From Methylosinus sp. Sm6 (GTDB lineage: Bacteria > Pseudomonadota > Alphaproteobacteria > Rhizobiales > Beijerinckiaceae): a stretch of DNA of 64,000 nt. Made by a program: the position numbers and the translations under genes. Below, piece by piece: positions 26,772 through 35,520 of this stretch (positions are counted from its first letter, which is position 1; each line of letters begins with the position of its first letter). The notes under the pieces are model-generated. The model was not told the origin of the DNA and made no database searches. It saw only the letters and a program-made list of their open reading frames with translations. Location: assembly GCF_019802345.1 (NCBI RefSeq), contig NZ_JAINDZ010000008.1:1-64000 (forward strand), read 5' to 3'.

Positions 26772-27695
26772 TCAGGCCGCCGCGCCGCCGGCGAAGCGCG
26801 AGGACGGGGGCAGAGCGTCGGGACGCGCGAGGCCCGCGACCTCCCGGATCGCCTCGATCGGCGTATGCGAGAAGGATTCGACGCAGAGCGCGATCTTCGA
26901 GCTCGGCGCTCTGGCGACGAGCGCGGCGAGCCTTTCGCGGTCGAGCGGCTCGGCGTCCCAATAGGCGACGGCGAGGCTGCGCGTGACGATGTCATGCGCG
27001 GCGCGATGCTCCGGCGAGCTGCGCACGAAATGGCCATAGAGCAGATATTCGGAGAAGGAGCGCGTGCGGCACAGCGCGAGGAACCAATCGACTCCGGTCG
27101 CGGCCTGGATGGCGCGCGTCATGTCGCGCAGCGCGCTTTTGTCCCAGACGATCAGATTGCCGATGTAATCGTCGGCCGGGAAGGCGGTCGCGGGCTGGCC
27201 GAGCAGGCGATCGCAATTGCCGGTCCATTTGGCGTGCAGCGGCGCATCGGCCGCGATGGCGCCGCGCGCCACATAGAGCGGCGCGCGCGGACCGCCGGCA
27301 TAGGCGCCGATGTCGAAATTGCGCATGATGACATTGTCGGAATCGACGATGCAGAAGCGCTCCTGCGGAAACTGCAGCGCCGCGGCGATCTTGATGATCT
27401 GCTGCACATGCCAGCCATGCACCGGACGCGAGCGGAACGACCACCAGACGCGCCGCCCGTTGCGCAGCAGAAAGCGCGGCGCCGGCCGCAGCCAGCGCGG
27501 CAGGAAGCGCGAGCAGGGCAGAATGATGCGCCGTCCGGTCGAGAATTTCGCGAACAGCGGCATGTCGTCGTCATTGACGATGACATAATGGCGTTCATAG
27601 CCTGAGAGGCGCAGGTCGATGCTCTCGCACAACAGCTCGAATTGCGCGAGATCGCCCCGATAGGTCGGCGTGATGAGCGCGATGCGTTTGTTCAT
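26772..27695 (-). CDS. DUF6492 protein, putative glycosyltransferase-like
   Basis: 307 residues. It begins MNKRIALITPTYRGDLAQFELLCESI, a GT-A-like opening, with a DSDNVIM segment (residues about 117-123) that looks like a DxD metal/nucleotide motif, and HVIVNDDDMPLF earlier. The sequence fits the DUF6492 family seen in polysaccharide clusters. No membrane segments. Downstream of the O-antigen ligase-like gene by about 100 bp on the same strand, so possibly the last gene of that operon; a strong terminator follows. Confidence 0.75.
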   Translation of the reverse strand: MNKRIALITPTYRGDLAQFELLCESIDLRLSGYERHYVIVNDDDMPLFAKFSTGRRIILPCSRFLPRWLRPAPRFLLRNGRRVWWSFRSRPVHGWHVQQIIKIAAALQFPQERFCIVDSDNVIMRNFDIGAYAGGPRAPLYVARGAIAADAPLHAKWTGNCDRLLGQPATAFPADDYIGNLIVWDKSALRDMTRAIQAATGVDWFLALCRTRSFSEYLLYGHFVRSSPEHRAAHDIVTRSLAVAYWDAEPLDRERLAALVARAPSSKIALCVESFSHTPIEAIREVAGLARPDALPPSSRFAGGAAA

Positions 27696-27799
27696 GGCCG
27701 TCCCTCATCGCTGTTTCGCCAGACTGTCCGTGCCAAAATAAGACATTTCGGCGCGGGCTGCTGTCGGGTCGCAAAGGCGGGGCCGCCCGACCGTCCTGC

Positions 27800-29095
27800 T
27801 CATCGCCTGATCTTGAACTCGGCGAGATAACGAAGTCCGAACACCGCGAACAGAAAAGCGATCCAGCTCGGATTGGCGCGGTCGAAATAGATCGTCTCCA
27901 GCGCGTTCAGATACAGGCCGAACATCCATATCTGCAGGAACATCAAGGCGAGAGCCGGCTCGTCGCCGCGCGCGAGGACGCGGCGCGCGTCGCCCGCCGG
28001 CTGGACGATCAGCGCGGCGATGAGCAGGACGAGCCCCGGCAGGCCGACCGCCAGCACGGCGTCGAGATAGCCATTATGCGCATGGGCGGCGTTGCCGGCC
28101 CAGACATTGGTGTCGTCTCCGCCGAAGCGCAGCTCGGCGGTGTTCCAAAATGCGCCGAGTCCATGGCCGAAAATCGGCTTTTCCAGCGCCTTGGGCACGG
28201 CGAATGTCCAAATATCGATCCGCCCGGTGAAGCTCGCGTCGAGCGGCAGAGCGGCGGCGAGCGCCTTCATCTGTGGAAACACGACGCTGCCGAGACCGAA
28301 AACAGTGAGCAGCGCCAAGGGCGTGACTACGATCATCCACCAGAGGGCGCCATTGCGGACGCGCGCGGCGACGAAGGACAGGAGGATCGTCGTGAGACAG
28401 ATCGCGGTCGAGCTCTTGCCGCCCGAGGCGAAGACGAAGACGAGCGACAGTACGAAAATGAGCCAGCCTTCGGTCGGCCGTCCGGCGCGCAGCACGAACA
28501 GGCCGACGAAGGAAAGAATCGAGAACACTGCGCTCGAAATATTCTTGTGTCCGAACAGGCCGCGCCAGTCGCCCGCGAGCTGCGGCTCGCCGATGTCGGT
28601 CGCCTGATGAATCGACAATTCCGGCAGGAACAGCACGCCGAAATAGGAGAGGCCGACGATGACGAGCGCGACGAGGCCGACGAGCCGCGCGAGCTCGGCG
28701 CGATCGCGCGGCAGCAGGAACAGAGCGAGGCAGCAGACCGCCGCGCAGATTTGCATGACGACGCGCTTCAGCGAGGTCGTGGGATCGGCCGAGGCGACGC
28801 AGGTCACGGCGATCCAGCCGGCGAGCGCGAGATTGAACGGCGTCGCCAGAGAGGCGAGACCGGCGCGATCGCTCCGCCAGACGAAGAAGGCGGAGGCCGC
28901 GGCCATCAGGCCGAAGGCCGCATAGAGCTCGACGTCGCGCCCGTCGGCGAGCTCCAGCGTGTCGGGCGAAGCGAGATCGCTGAACGGCTTGAAGGTGATC
29001 CAGGCGACGAGCAGGATGGCGCAGAACAGCGCCGCCCGCAGCTCGCGCTCGCCGAGGCCCGCCTCTTCTCTTTGTTCCGTCGGCCTCGCCGTCAC
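27800..29095 (-). CDS. O-antigen ligase/Wzy-like polysaccharide membrane protein
   Basis: 431 residues with about 10-12 helices. It starts at GTG 29095, overlapping the stop of the glycosyltransferase upstream by four bases. The large periplasmic loop contains DASFTGRIDIWTFAVPKALEKPIFGHGLGAFWNT and NAAHAHNGYLDAVLAVGLPG, where R-x3-W and the H-x-H-N motif are typical of the O-antigen ligase/WaaL-Wzy family. It probably polymerises or ligates undecaprenyl-linked glycan on the periplasmic face. Confidence 0.87.
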   Translation of the reverse strand: MTARPTEQREEAGLGERELRAALFCAILLVAWITFKPFSDLASPDTLELADGRDVELYAAFGLMAAASAFFVWRSDRAGLASLATPFNLALAGWIAVTCVASADPTTSLKRVVMQICAAVCCLALFLLPRDRAELARLVGLVALVIVGLSYFGVLFLPELSIHQATDIGEPQLAGDWRGLFGHKNISSAVFSILSFVGLFVLRAGRPTEGWLIFVLSLVFVFASGGKSSTAICLTTILLSFVAARVRNGALWWMIVVTPLALLTVFGLGSVVFPQMKALAAALPLDASFTGRIDIWTFAVPKALEKPIFGHGLGAFWNTAELRFGGDDTNVWAGNAAHAHNGYLDAVLAVGLPGLVLLIAALIVQPAGDARRVLARGDEPALALMFLQIWMFGLYLNALETIYFDRANPSWIAFLFAVFGLRYLAEFKIRR

Positions 29096-30066
29096 GGGTG
29101 ACGATAGGGTTGCGGCATCAGTCCGACCGACGCGAGCCAACGGCCGATGGCGACGCCGATCGGATGGGCGGCGGCGAGCGGATGCCGCCGCGCCGCCAGC
29201 ATGCGCGAGGCGCGGTGCAGCGACATGGGCGTCAGCGCGACATTCTTGGCGAAGAGGCGCAGCCGCGCGAGGCGGCCCGGCGCCGCCAGACGATCGATGC
29301 TGTAATTGATCGCGCCGGTCGCGAGGCTGCGCTTCAACACCCAGGCGAGCGTGAGGCGGCCCGGCGTCACGCTCTCGTGAATGCGCGCCTCCTGCCGCCA
29401 ATAGAAAGCGAAGCCGGCGCGCCGGCAGCGCGTGAAGAATTCGGTGTCGCCGCCGCCGAGAAAATTGAAGCGCTCGTCGAGCGCGGGCGTGGCCAGCCCC
29501 TCGAACACGCGGCGGGCGATCAGGCAATTGCCGGTTCCATAGATCATCGGCGCGGGTCCGCTCTCCATGAAGGCGGGCCAGAACACCGGATGATGGCGAA
29601 AGGCGGCGGAGGCGCCGTCCGGAAATTCCGGCAGCACCGGCCCGCCGACGATGTCGGCGCCATGCTCCTTCGCGGTCCGCACCATCTCGTCGAGCCAGAC
29701 GGGCTCGGCGGTTTCGTCGTCGTCGATCATCAGGAGATAATCGGCAAGGGGAAAGCGCTCGCGCGCGAGGCGGAACGCCGCATTGATGGCGAAGACATTG
29801 CCCTGACGCGGCTCGACCGCGACGAGTCCTGCGATGCGCCCGCGCGCAAAGACGGCCGAGGCCACATCGACGCCGCGCCTCTCGCGCGCGTCATTGTCGA
29901 CGACGACGACGCGGAAGACGATTTTCGTGGTCTGCGCCTCGAGCGAGCGCAGAGTCGCCGCCAGCATGTCGGGACGGCGGAAGGTCGGAATGCAGACGAC
30001 CGCTTCGACGCGCGCAGCGTCGCAGTCGCGCGGCGCCGCTTCGGCGCAAGGGAGGGCGCGCGTCAT
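29092..30066 (-). CDS. Family 2 glycosyltransferase
   Basis: 324 residues from the ATG at 30066, which overlaps the hydrolase stop (ATGA). GT-A motifs: VEAVVCIPTFRRPDMLAATLRSLEAQ, VVVDNDARE, and LLMIDDDETAEPVWLDEM (DDD). YGTGNCLIARRVFEGL and GGGDTEFFTRCRRAGFAFYW form the acceptor-binding part. The remainder resembles rhamnosyl- or galactosyl-type transferases. Both ends overlap neighbours by four bases, so it is translationally coupled in a three-gene operon. Confidence 0.9.
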   Translation of the reverse strand: MTRALPCAEAAPRDCDAARVEAVVCIPTFRRPDMLAATLRSLEAQTTKIVFRVVVVDNDARERRGVDVASAVFARGRIAGLVAVEPRQGNVFAINAAFRLARERFPLADYLLMIDDDETAEPVWLDEMVRTAKEHGADIVGGPVLPEFPDGASAAFRHHPVFWPAFMESGPAPMIYGTGNCLIARRVFEGLATPALDERFNFLGGGDTEFFTRCRRAGFAFYWRQEARIHESVTPGRLTLAWVLKRSLATGAINYSIDRLAAPGRLARLRLFAKNVALTPMSLHRASRMLAARRHPLAAAHPIGVAIGRWLASVGLMPQPYRHP

Positions 30067-31886
30067 CGCAGACGCATCAGCGTGGCGAGGGCGCTGCGCG
30101 CGGCGAGCGCCAGCGCGCCGGATCGCGTTTGGGATCGGCGGCGCGGCGCGGCGGCGCCGCTCGTCTCCGCCTCGCGCGCAAAGGCGGATATTCGCTCGAG
30201 CATGGCGTCGCGCGAGAGCGGCGAGGCGAGCGCGTGATCGGCTCCGGACACGATGTCGAGCGAGACGCCATCGAGCCGGCGCAGGAAGCGCCCGCCCGGG
30301 CCGAAGCAGAGATCCAGCGCTTCCCGCCCGACGTCGCGGTCGCCGTGAACGAGCAGAATGCGCACGCCGCGTCGCGCCAGCGCGGCGAAATTCCGGCGCG
30401 CCTCGAGCGCCTTGCCGCGTCCCGGACCGAGACGCGCCGCGCCGAGCAGGCCGCTGGCCTTGCGTCGCGCGAGCGCGGCGAAGATGGAGGCGAGCTTGCC
30501 GAGCGAGACCTCGCCGGAGGCGACGCGCGCCCAGGCGCGGGCGCTCATGGCCTTCGACACATAGGTCGAGGTGGCGCCGAAATCGGTCGTCAGCAGCTCG
30601 TCGATCATCGTCTCGTCGACCCGGCCGAACACTTGCGCATTGGCGAGCATCAGCCGTTCGACGCGGGCGTCGCGCAGCGCCGCATAGAGCGCGAGCGTCG
30701 CGCCGCTGCAGACGCCGAACACTGTCACCCTCGGCAGTCCGCGCGCTTCGAGGCAGTCGAGCGCGGCGACGACGTCCTCGGCGCGCTCCTCGCGATAGAG
30801 CGCCGAGCGCGGCCCGCCTTCGACGCGAGCGGAGTCGCCGATGCCGAGGCTGTCCATGCGCAGCGAGGCGACGCCCGTTTCGGCGAGCGCGCGCGCGTGG
30901 ATCACCGCCGAGCGGCCGCAGCCGATGTGATGATTGGCGCCCGTGTCGAGCATCAGCACTGTCGCGCTCGGCGCCGCGCGCGGCGCGCACAGCACGCCGG
31001 CGAGACGGCCGTCCGCGCCGAAGCGCAGCGCCGTCTCGACGAAGCGATCGGTCGCGAATTCGCCCGCAGCCGGCGCCATGATCGGCGCGCGCCGCGCGTC
31101 GGCGCCGAGGAAGGCGACGATGGCGTCGAAATCGGCGAGGGGCGGCGGCGCCGGCAGCGGCCCCGGCGTCAGCGCCGCATAATCGGCGAACTCCCGCGTC
31201 TCCACCTCTGCGCCCAGCGCCTCGAGCCGGGAGAGATGATCGGCGATGGACCGGGCCGCCGGATCGCGCATCGCCAGGATGCGCGGAGCCGGCGCGGCGG
31301 GAAGGCAGGTGAGATCGATGGCGCGGATCGCCTCGCAGGTCGCGCGCGACAGAGCGAAGCCTTCGAGCTCGATGTCCTCGCCCTTCGGACTCGTCGGCGC
31401 GTTCGCCGTCGTGGCGAGCATATACGACATCGCCCCGAGCTCGCGCAGATAGGACCGCCCCTTCACGACCGGCGCAATTTCGACGAGACGCTCGACGCCG
31501 CCGACCTCGGCGGCGAGGCTCGCCCCGAGCCGCAAGCCGACGAGCGCCACCTCGCGCACGCCGATCGTCTCCCGCATCCAGGCGACGGCGGCGCGGATGG
31601 AGCCGCGCCAGCTATCGACCAGCGCGGGATCGTCGCCGTCGCCGAGCGAATCGCCTTCGCCCGGATAGTCGAAGCGCAGAGTCGGCAGGCCGGCGGCGGC
31701 CAGCGCGTCGGCGAGCGTCCGCCAGGACTGGTGCGCGCAGAGGCCCTCATAGCCGATCGAGGCGCACATCACGACGCCGCGATCGCCATCGGCATGATGA
31801 AGCCAGCCGAAGCTCGGCCCTATGGTCACCGCCGTTGTTCTGCCGATGTGGCTCGCGCATGTGCGAACGGCGTCATTCGTTGTCAT
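30063..31886 (-). CDS. Two-domain alpha/beta hydrolase of exosortase-associated type
   Basis: 607 residues from the ATG at 31886 (MTTNDAVRTC). Two alpha/beta-hydrolase units lie in tandem. The first, about residues 25-250, has RFDYPGEGDSLG and VALVGLRLGASLAAE; the second, about 270-560, has LRMDSLGIGDSARVEG, VTVFGVCSGATLALY and LLVHGDRDV. The elbows GLRLG and GVCSG are not the usual G-x-S-x-G: Arg replaces Ser in the first and Cys occupies the position in the second. Exosortase-system hydrolases show GLRLG-like elbows, but no exosortase is visible here. It is the first gene of the operon. Confidence 0.72.
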   Translation of the reverse strand: MTTNDAVRTCASHIGRTTAVTIGPSFGWLHHADGDRGVVMCASIGYEGLCAHQSWRTLADALAAAGLPTLRFDYPGEGDSLGDGDDPALVDSWRGSIRAAVAWMRETIGVREVALVGLRLGASLAAEVGGVERLVEIAPVVKGRSYLRELGAMSYMLATTANAPTSPKGEDIELEGFALSRATCEAIRAIDLTCLPAAPAPRILAMRDPAARSIADHLSRLEALGAEVETREFADYAALTPGPLPAPPPLADFDAIVAFLGADARRAPIMAPAAGEFATDRFVETALRFGADGRLAGVLCAPRAAPSATVLMLDTGANHHIGCGRSAVIHARALAETGVASLRMDSLGIGDSARVEGGPRSALYREERAEDVVAALDCLEARGLPRVTVFGVCSGATLALYAALRDARVERLMLANAQVFGRVDETMIDELLTTDFGATSTYVSKAMSARAWARVASGEVSLGKLASIFAALARRKASGLLGAARLGPGRGKALEARRNFAALARRGVRILLVHGDRDVGREALDLCFGPGGRFLRRLDGVSLDIVSGADHALASPLSRDAMLERISAFAREAETSGAAAPRRRSQTRSGALALAARSALATLMRLR

Positions 31887-32243
31887 CGTCGTGATATTCT
31901 CTACTCCGTCTCGGCGAATGGCAAAGCTCTGCTTTGCAAGCTCGATCTGTACTGTCGCGATTCGATGCAGAGACTTTCGTCTCGGCCGAGCAGAAGAAGG
32001 ATTTGTGCCAATGATCATGCCGGCGCCGCTCGGATGCCTGCTCTGGCGCGGTTTTTGGAGCGGGCTCGCGGCTGGCGATCCGCCGTCCCCCATCGGGACA
32101 GAGCGGGATGGAAATCATGCGACGAGCGCCCTCACGCGCGCAAGCGACGGCTGCGCTTTCGCATGCTTTCGCAGCATTGCGGAAACTTTCGCGAGGTAGC
32201 TCTGGCGCGACAGGCGGCGACCGCCGCCCGCAAAAATCGAGGA
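31887..32243. other. Divergent intergenic region between the hydrolase and flippase genes
   Basis: 357 bp. It is less GC-rich in its first 120 bp (for example atattctctactccgtctcg). It must carry the promoters for the minus-strand hydrolase operon and the plus-strand flippase. I see no convincing gene and no strong palindrome; short open frames look like chance. Confidence 0.4.
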
Positions 32244-33692
32244 ATGAGACGCCCGATGCTCGCGAGGCAAACCGCCGTCTATTTTGCCGCCAATCTGTTC
32301 TCGGCCGCGTTCGGCCTCGCCAACACGATGATCTTCACGCGCCTCTTCGCCGTGACGGCCTATGGCGAGTATCTGCTCGGCTTCGCCTATGCGACCTTGC
32401 TCGTCTCCGTGCTCGGCAGCGCGCTGAAGCTCGCCATTTTGCGCGAGCAGGCGCGTGGCAGCGACATTCGCGGCGTCGTGCTCGCCGCTCTGCTGCTGTT
32501 TCTCCCGGCCGTCCCCGCCTTCTACGCCGGCGGCCGGCTGTTCGGCCTCGAGCCGGCGGTCGCCGCGACGGCGACGATGCTGGCGCTCGCCATGTCGCTG
32601 TTCGAGATCGGCCAGGACGTGCTGCGCGCCGAGCAGAAGACCACGCCTTTTCTGCGCGGCACGATTCTCCGCGCGCTGGCGGTTTCGGCGCTCGGCGTCG
32701 GCGTGGCGCTGGCCTCCGCCCATGGCGCGGCGCTGCTCGCCTCCTCGACCTGCGCCTATTTTCTCGCGGCGACGCTGTTCTGGCGCGCCGCCTGGGGCTC
32801 GACGCGGCCGCGCTTCGACCGCGCGCGATTTCGCGAGATCGCCCGCGCCGGCCTGCCCTTCACGCTCTCGATGTCGCTGATGGCGCTCGCCACTGTCGCC
32901 GACCGCTTTCTGCTCGCCGAGCTCGCCGGCGTCGGCGCTGCGGCCGAATATGCGGCGAGCCTCGACCTCGTGCGCCAGGCGCTGCTCATTCCGGCGATCA
33001 GCGTCTCGGCCGCCTTCGTGCCGATGGCCGTGCGCCTGCTCGCCGACGAAGGCGAGGCGGCGGCGCGCGCCGGGCTCGCGCGATCGCTCGAGCTGCTGCT
33101 CGCCGCGGCGCTGCCGGCCTGCGTCGGCCTCGCTCTCGTCTCGCCGCAGCTCGCCGACCTGCTGCTCGGCCCGGACTTCCGCCAGACGGCGCGCTTCGCC
33201 ATGCCGGTTCTATCCATCGCCGTGGCGTTTCAAATTCTGACGCAGCAATACGCCCATACGAGCTTTCTGCTGTCGAACCGCAACCTCTTCTATCTGATCA
33301 ACACCGGCTCGATGCTGCTGTTCAATCTGATCGTCTCCGCTGCGCTGATCCTGCGCTTCGGCCTCGAGGGCGCGGTGTGGGGCCGGCTCGCGGCCGAGAT
33401 GTTCGGCTTCGCCAATGCTTATCTCTTGAGCCGCCGCGCTTTCGCGCTGCCCTTCCCGCCGGGCCGCATCGCCCGCGTGGCGGCGGCGACGGCGGCGATG
33501 GCGATCGTCGTCCGCGCTCTCGCGGGCGAAGCGGCCGAGATGGGGCCCTTCGCGGGGCTCGCGCTGCTGGTGGGGACCGGAATGATCGTCTATGCGGGAT
33601 CAGCCCTCGCGCTCGATATCGCCGAGTGCCGCGCGCTCGCGCAGGGATCGCTGGTGCGGATGCGGGCGCGGGCGTCGCAGCCGTCCGGGTGA
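32244..33692 (+). CDS. Wzx-like polysaccharide flippase
   Basis: About 482 residues, 12-14 hydrophobic segments. It opens MRRPMLARQTAVYFAANLFSAAFGLANTMIFTRLF, typical of MOP/Wzx proteins (polysaccharide biosynthesis family), continues with GLPFTLSMSLMALATVADRFLLAELAGVGAAAEYAAS and LLLGPDF, and ends in a cytosolic tail. It moves lipid-linked oligosaccharide across the inner membrane. GAGGA touches the ATG at 32244, and an ATG at 32256 (MLARQTAV) is an alternative start with longer spacing. It is divergent from the hydrolase-GT2-ligase operon, which probably uses its product. Confidence 0.88.
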   Translation: MRRPMLARQTAVYFAANLFSAAFGLANTMIFTRLFAVTAYGEYLLGFAYATLLVSVLGSALKLAILREQARGSDIRGVVLAALLLFLPAVPAFYAGGRLFGLEPAVAATATMLALAMSLFEIGQDVLRAEQKTTPFLRGTILRALAVSALGVGVALASAHGAALLASSTCAYFLAATLFWRAAWGSTRPRFDRARFREIARAGLPFTLSMSLMALATVADRFLLAELAGVGAAAEYAASLDLVRQALLIPAISVSAAFVPMAVRLLADEGEAAARAGLARSLELLLAAALPACVGLALVSPQLADLLLGPDFRQTARFAMPVLSIAVAFQILTQQYAHTSFLLSNRNLFYLINTGSMLLFNLIVSAALILRFGLEGAVWGRLAAEMFGFANAYLLSRRAFALPFPPGRIARVAAATAAMAIVVRALAGEAAEMGPFAGLALLVGTGMIVYAGSALALDIAECRALAQGSLVRMRARASQPSG

Positions 33693-33736
33693 GGCGGGGC
33701 GAACGCAGGGCGATCGGATAAAGGTCAAAATTCCCA

Positions 33737-33853
33737 ACCCTCGTCCCGAGCCGCGGCGGGCGGCGTCTCGAAGGACGGCCGTGGGCCGAAATTGCGGGAG
33801 CTGCGCGGTGGCCGTCCTTCGAGACGCCCGCTTCGCGAGCTCTGGACGAGGGT
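33737..33853. repeat. Long two-armed inverted repeat
   Basis: Outer arms accctcgtcc (33737-33746) and ggacgagggt (33844-33853) are perfectly complementary. Inner arms gcgtctcgaaggacggcc (33763-33780) and ggccgtccttcgagacgc (33810-33827) pair over 18 bp, with a 29-nt centre. The element fills most of the 287-bp gap between the flippase and the carbonic anhydrase. It resembles the clustered GTCTCGAAGGACG-type palindromic repeats common in Hyphomicrobiales genomes. Confidence 0.85.
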
Positions 33854-33979
33854 GATAGGGCTGCATTTCTTCCGTCGCGGGGAGATCGCGCCCTTTTCTC
33901 GGCGGCGCCGAAGGTTCTACAAGGGACGCGGCGCCTCGCGACCCGAGCGACGCCTGCCTCAGGGGAGAGACGAAGACCC

Positions 33980-34510
33980 ATGCCACTCTACAAGATCGAC
34001 GGCGTCGCGCCGCGCCTGCCGGCCTCGGGCCGCTATTATGTCGCGCCCGGCGCTCATGTGATCGGCCGCGTGGAGCTGGGCGAGGACGCCAATATCTGGT
34101 TCGGCTGCGTGCTGCGCGGCGACAATGAGTGGATCGCCATCGGCGCGCGCACCAATATTCAGGAGAACAGCATTCTCCACACGGATATGGGCTTTCCGCT
34201 GACCATCGCCGCCGATTGCACCATCGGCCATGGCGTCATCCTGCACAGCTGCGTCATCGGCGAGGCCAGCCTCATCGGCATGGGAGCCACGATCCTCAAC
34301 GGCGCCAAGATCGGCCGCAACTGCCTCGTCGGGGCCAATGCGCTGGTCACCGAGGGAAAGGAGTTTCCCGACAATTCGCTGATCGTCGGCGCGCCGGCGC
34401 GCGTGGTGCGCATGCTGGACGAGGGCGCGCTGGCGCGCCATCTCGAATCGGCCACCCATTATGTCGAGAACGCTCGCCGTTATGCGAGCGGCCTCGAGCC
34501 GATCGCCTGA
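33980..34510 (+). CDS. Gamma-class carbonic anhydrase-like protein
   Basis: 176 residues, a left-handed beta-helix hexapeptide protein. Zinc-ligand histidines are conserved: H67 in ENSILHTD and H84/H89 in TIGHGVILHSC. The layout matches the YrdA/PaaY/gamma-CA family, which often has weak or unknown carbonic anhydrase activity. Its 3' end is separated by 3 bp from the converging BTLCP gene. Confidence 0.88.
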   Translation: MPLYKIDGVAPRLPASGRYYVAPGAHVIGRVELGEDANIWFGCVLRGDNEWIAIGARTNIQENSILHTDMGFPLTIAADCTIGHGVILHSCVIGEASLIGMGATILNGAKIGRNCLVGANALVTEGKEFPDNSLIVGAPARVVRMLDEGALARHLESATHYVENARRYASGLEPIA

Positions 34511-34513
34511 CGC

Positions 34514-35137
34514 TCAGCGCGACACATAGATCGGCGCGGGCGCGCCGCCCCCGGCGATCGCCACCCAGAGATTGGGGTCGACCTGGGACTGGCGCTTCAC
34601 GAAACGATAGGGCGTCATCGTCCAGGTCTTGACCGCGTCATTCATGTTGTCGAGGACGAATTCGCCGCGATTGGTGCGCAGCGTCAGCACCGCATGGCCG
34701 TCGCCATTGGCCTCCCTGACGACGGTCATCAGCAGCGCCTGACGGGGATAGCCGCGCTCGATCAGCAGGCGGCGCTTCGCCAGTGCGAAATCCTCGCAAT
34801 CGCCCTTTCCGTCGGTCGGATAGTCCCATCGGTCGACGACGCCCCAATGATCCATGTCCGAGACCGGCTGGATCGAATGATTGACGAGAAGATTGACGCT
34901 CTGAATGTCCTTATAGGCCTTTGCGGTGAGGTCGATCTCGCGCGGCGCGCCGCCGCCGTCGCATTCGCCGCGATAGCGGCGGCAGAAATCGAGCCAGCCG
35001 AAGGGAATGCTGGTTTCCGGGCCGAGCGCGGCGTAGAGGAATTGCTCGCTCGCGCGGCTCTTTGCGCCGGGCGCAATATAGATTGCGCCGGAAAGCGCCA
35101 GAACCATCGCTGCTCTCGTTACGAAGGCGGACATCAC
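34514..35137 (-). CDS. Bacterial transglutaminase-like cysteine peptidase (BTLCP)
   Basis: 207 residues with an N-terminal signal peptide (MVLALSGAIYIAPGAKSRA). The catalytic triad of the BTLCP family is visible: Cys in DGKGDCEDFALAKRRLL, His in ANGDGHAVLTLRT and Asp in FVLDNMNDAVKTW. WDYPTDGKGDCED is characteristic. Exported, probably periplasmic; such genes are frequent in alphaproteobacteria and often sit beside LapD/LapG-type or polysaccharide genes. Function here is unknown. Confidence 0.87.
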   Translation of the reverse strand: MMSAFVTRAAMVLALSGAIYIAPGAKSRASEQFLYAALGPETSIPFGWLDFCRRYRGECDGGGAPREIDLTAKAYKDIQSVNLLVNHSIQPVSDMDHWGVVDRWDYPTDGKGDCEDFALAKRRLLIERGYPRQALLMTVVREANGDGHAVLTLRTNRGEFVLDNMNDAVKTWTMTPYRFVKRQSQVDPNLWVAIAGGGAPAPIYVSR

Positions 35138-35520
35138 TCGTCTCCCCGATCCGGAGACGAGAATAGTTTTGGCCTTTTTCCCTCCGTATAAGCCGACAGA
35201 TCGGATTTTACGCGAAACGATTTAGATATGCGGACATTCGCGTGAAGGATGACTTTTGGTGTATGCGATGCGCGCAATTCGACGAATCCGGCGAATCGCC
35301 CTGGACACGCTCGCGCTTCGTCATGTCCGGCGGCGCGGGGCGACGGCCGCTCGTCGCGCCGCATCGCGTCGCGGCCACGGCGATCGTGAACGCGCCGGCG
35401 CAAAGAAGGTTAAAGCGGGAGCCGGGCCGAACCCGGCGAATAGGGGCGCGGCCTTGGTTCCGTCTCAATGGCGGAGCATAAGGCTGCGGGATTTGCTTCG
35501 CGGTTCGGCTGGAAGGTTCG
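35138..35520. other. Intergenic region upstream of the Spy-like gene
   Basis: 383 bp between the divergent BTLCP and Spy-like genes. A stretch around 35195-35245 (ggattttacgcgaaacg... atttagatatg) is AT-richer than its surroundings and is the best place for promoters. I see no convincing gene; the frame at 35242-35481 has no RBS and biased composition. Confidence 0.4.

Noticed and set aside
30129-33692. A 1187-codon open frame on the plus strand
   Set aside because: Its first two thirds run antisense through the hydrolase gene on the minus strand and have the repetitive Arg/Ala/Glu composition of shadow frames in GC-rich DNA. Only the last part, from 32244, is a real gene (the flippase).
35242-35481. 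Possible small gene (79 codons) upstream of the Spy-like gene
   Set aside because: No RBS, biased composition and no family; treated as intergenic.
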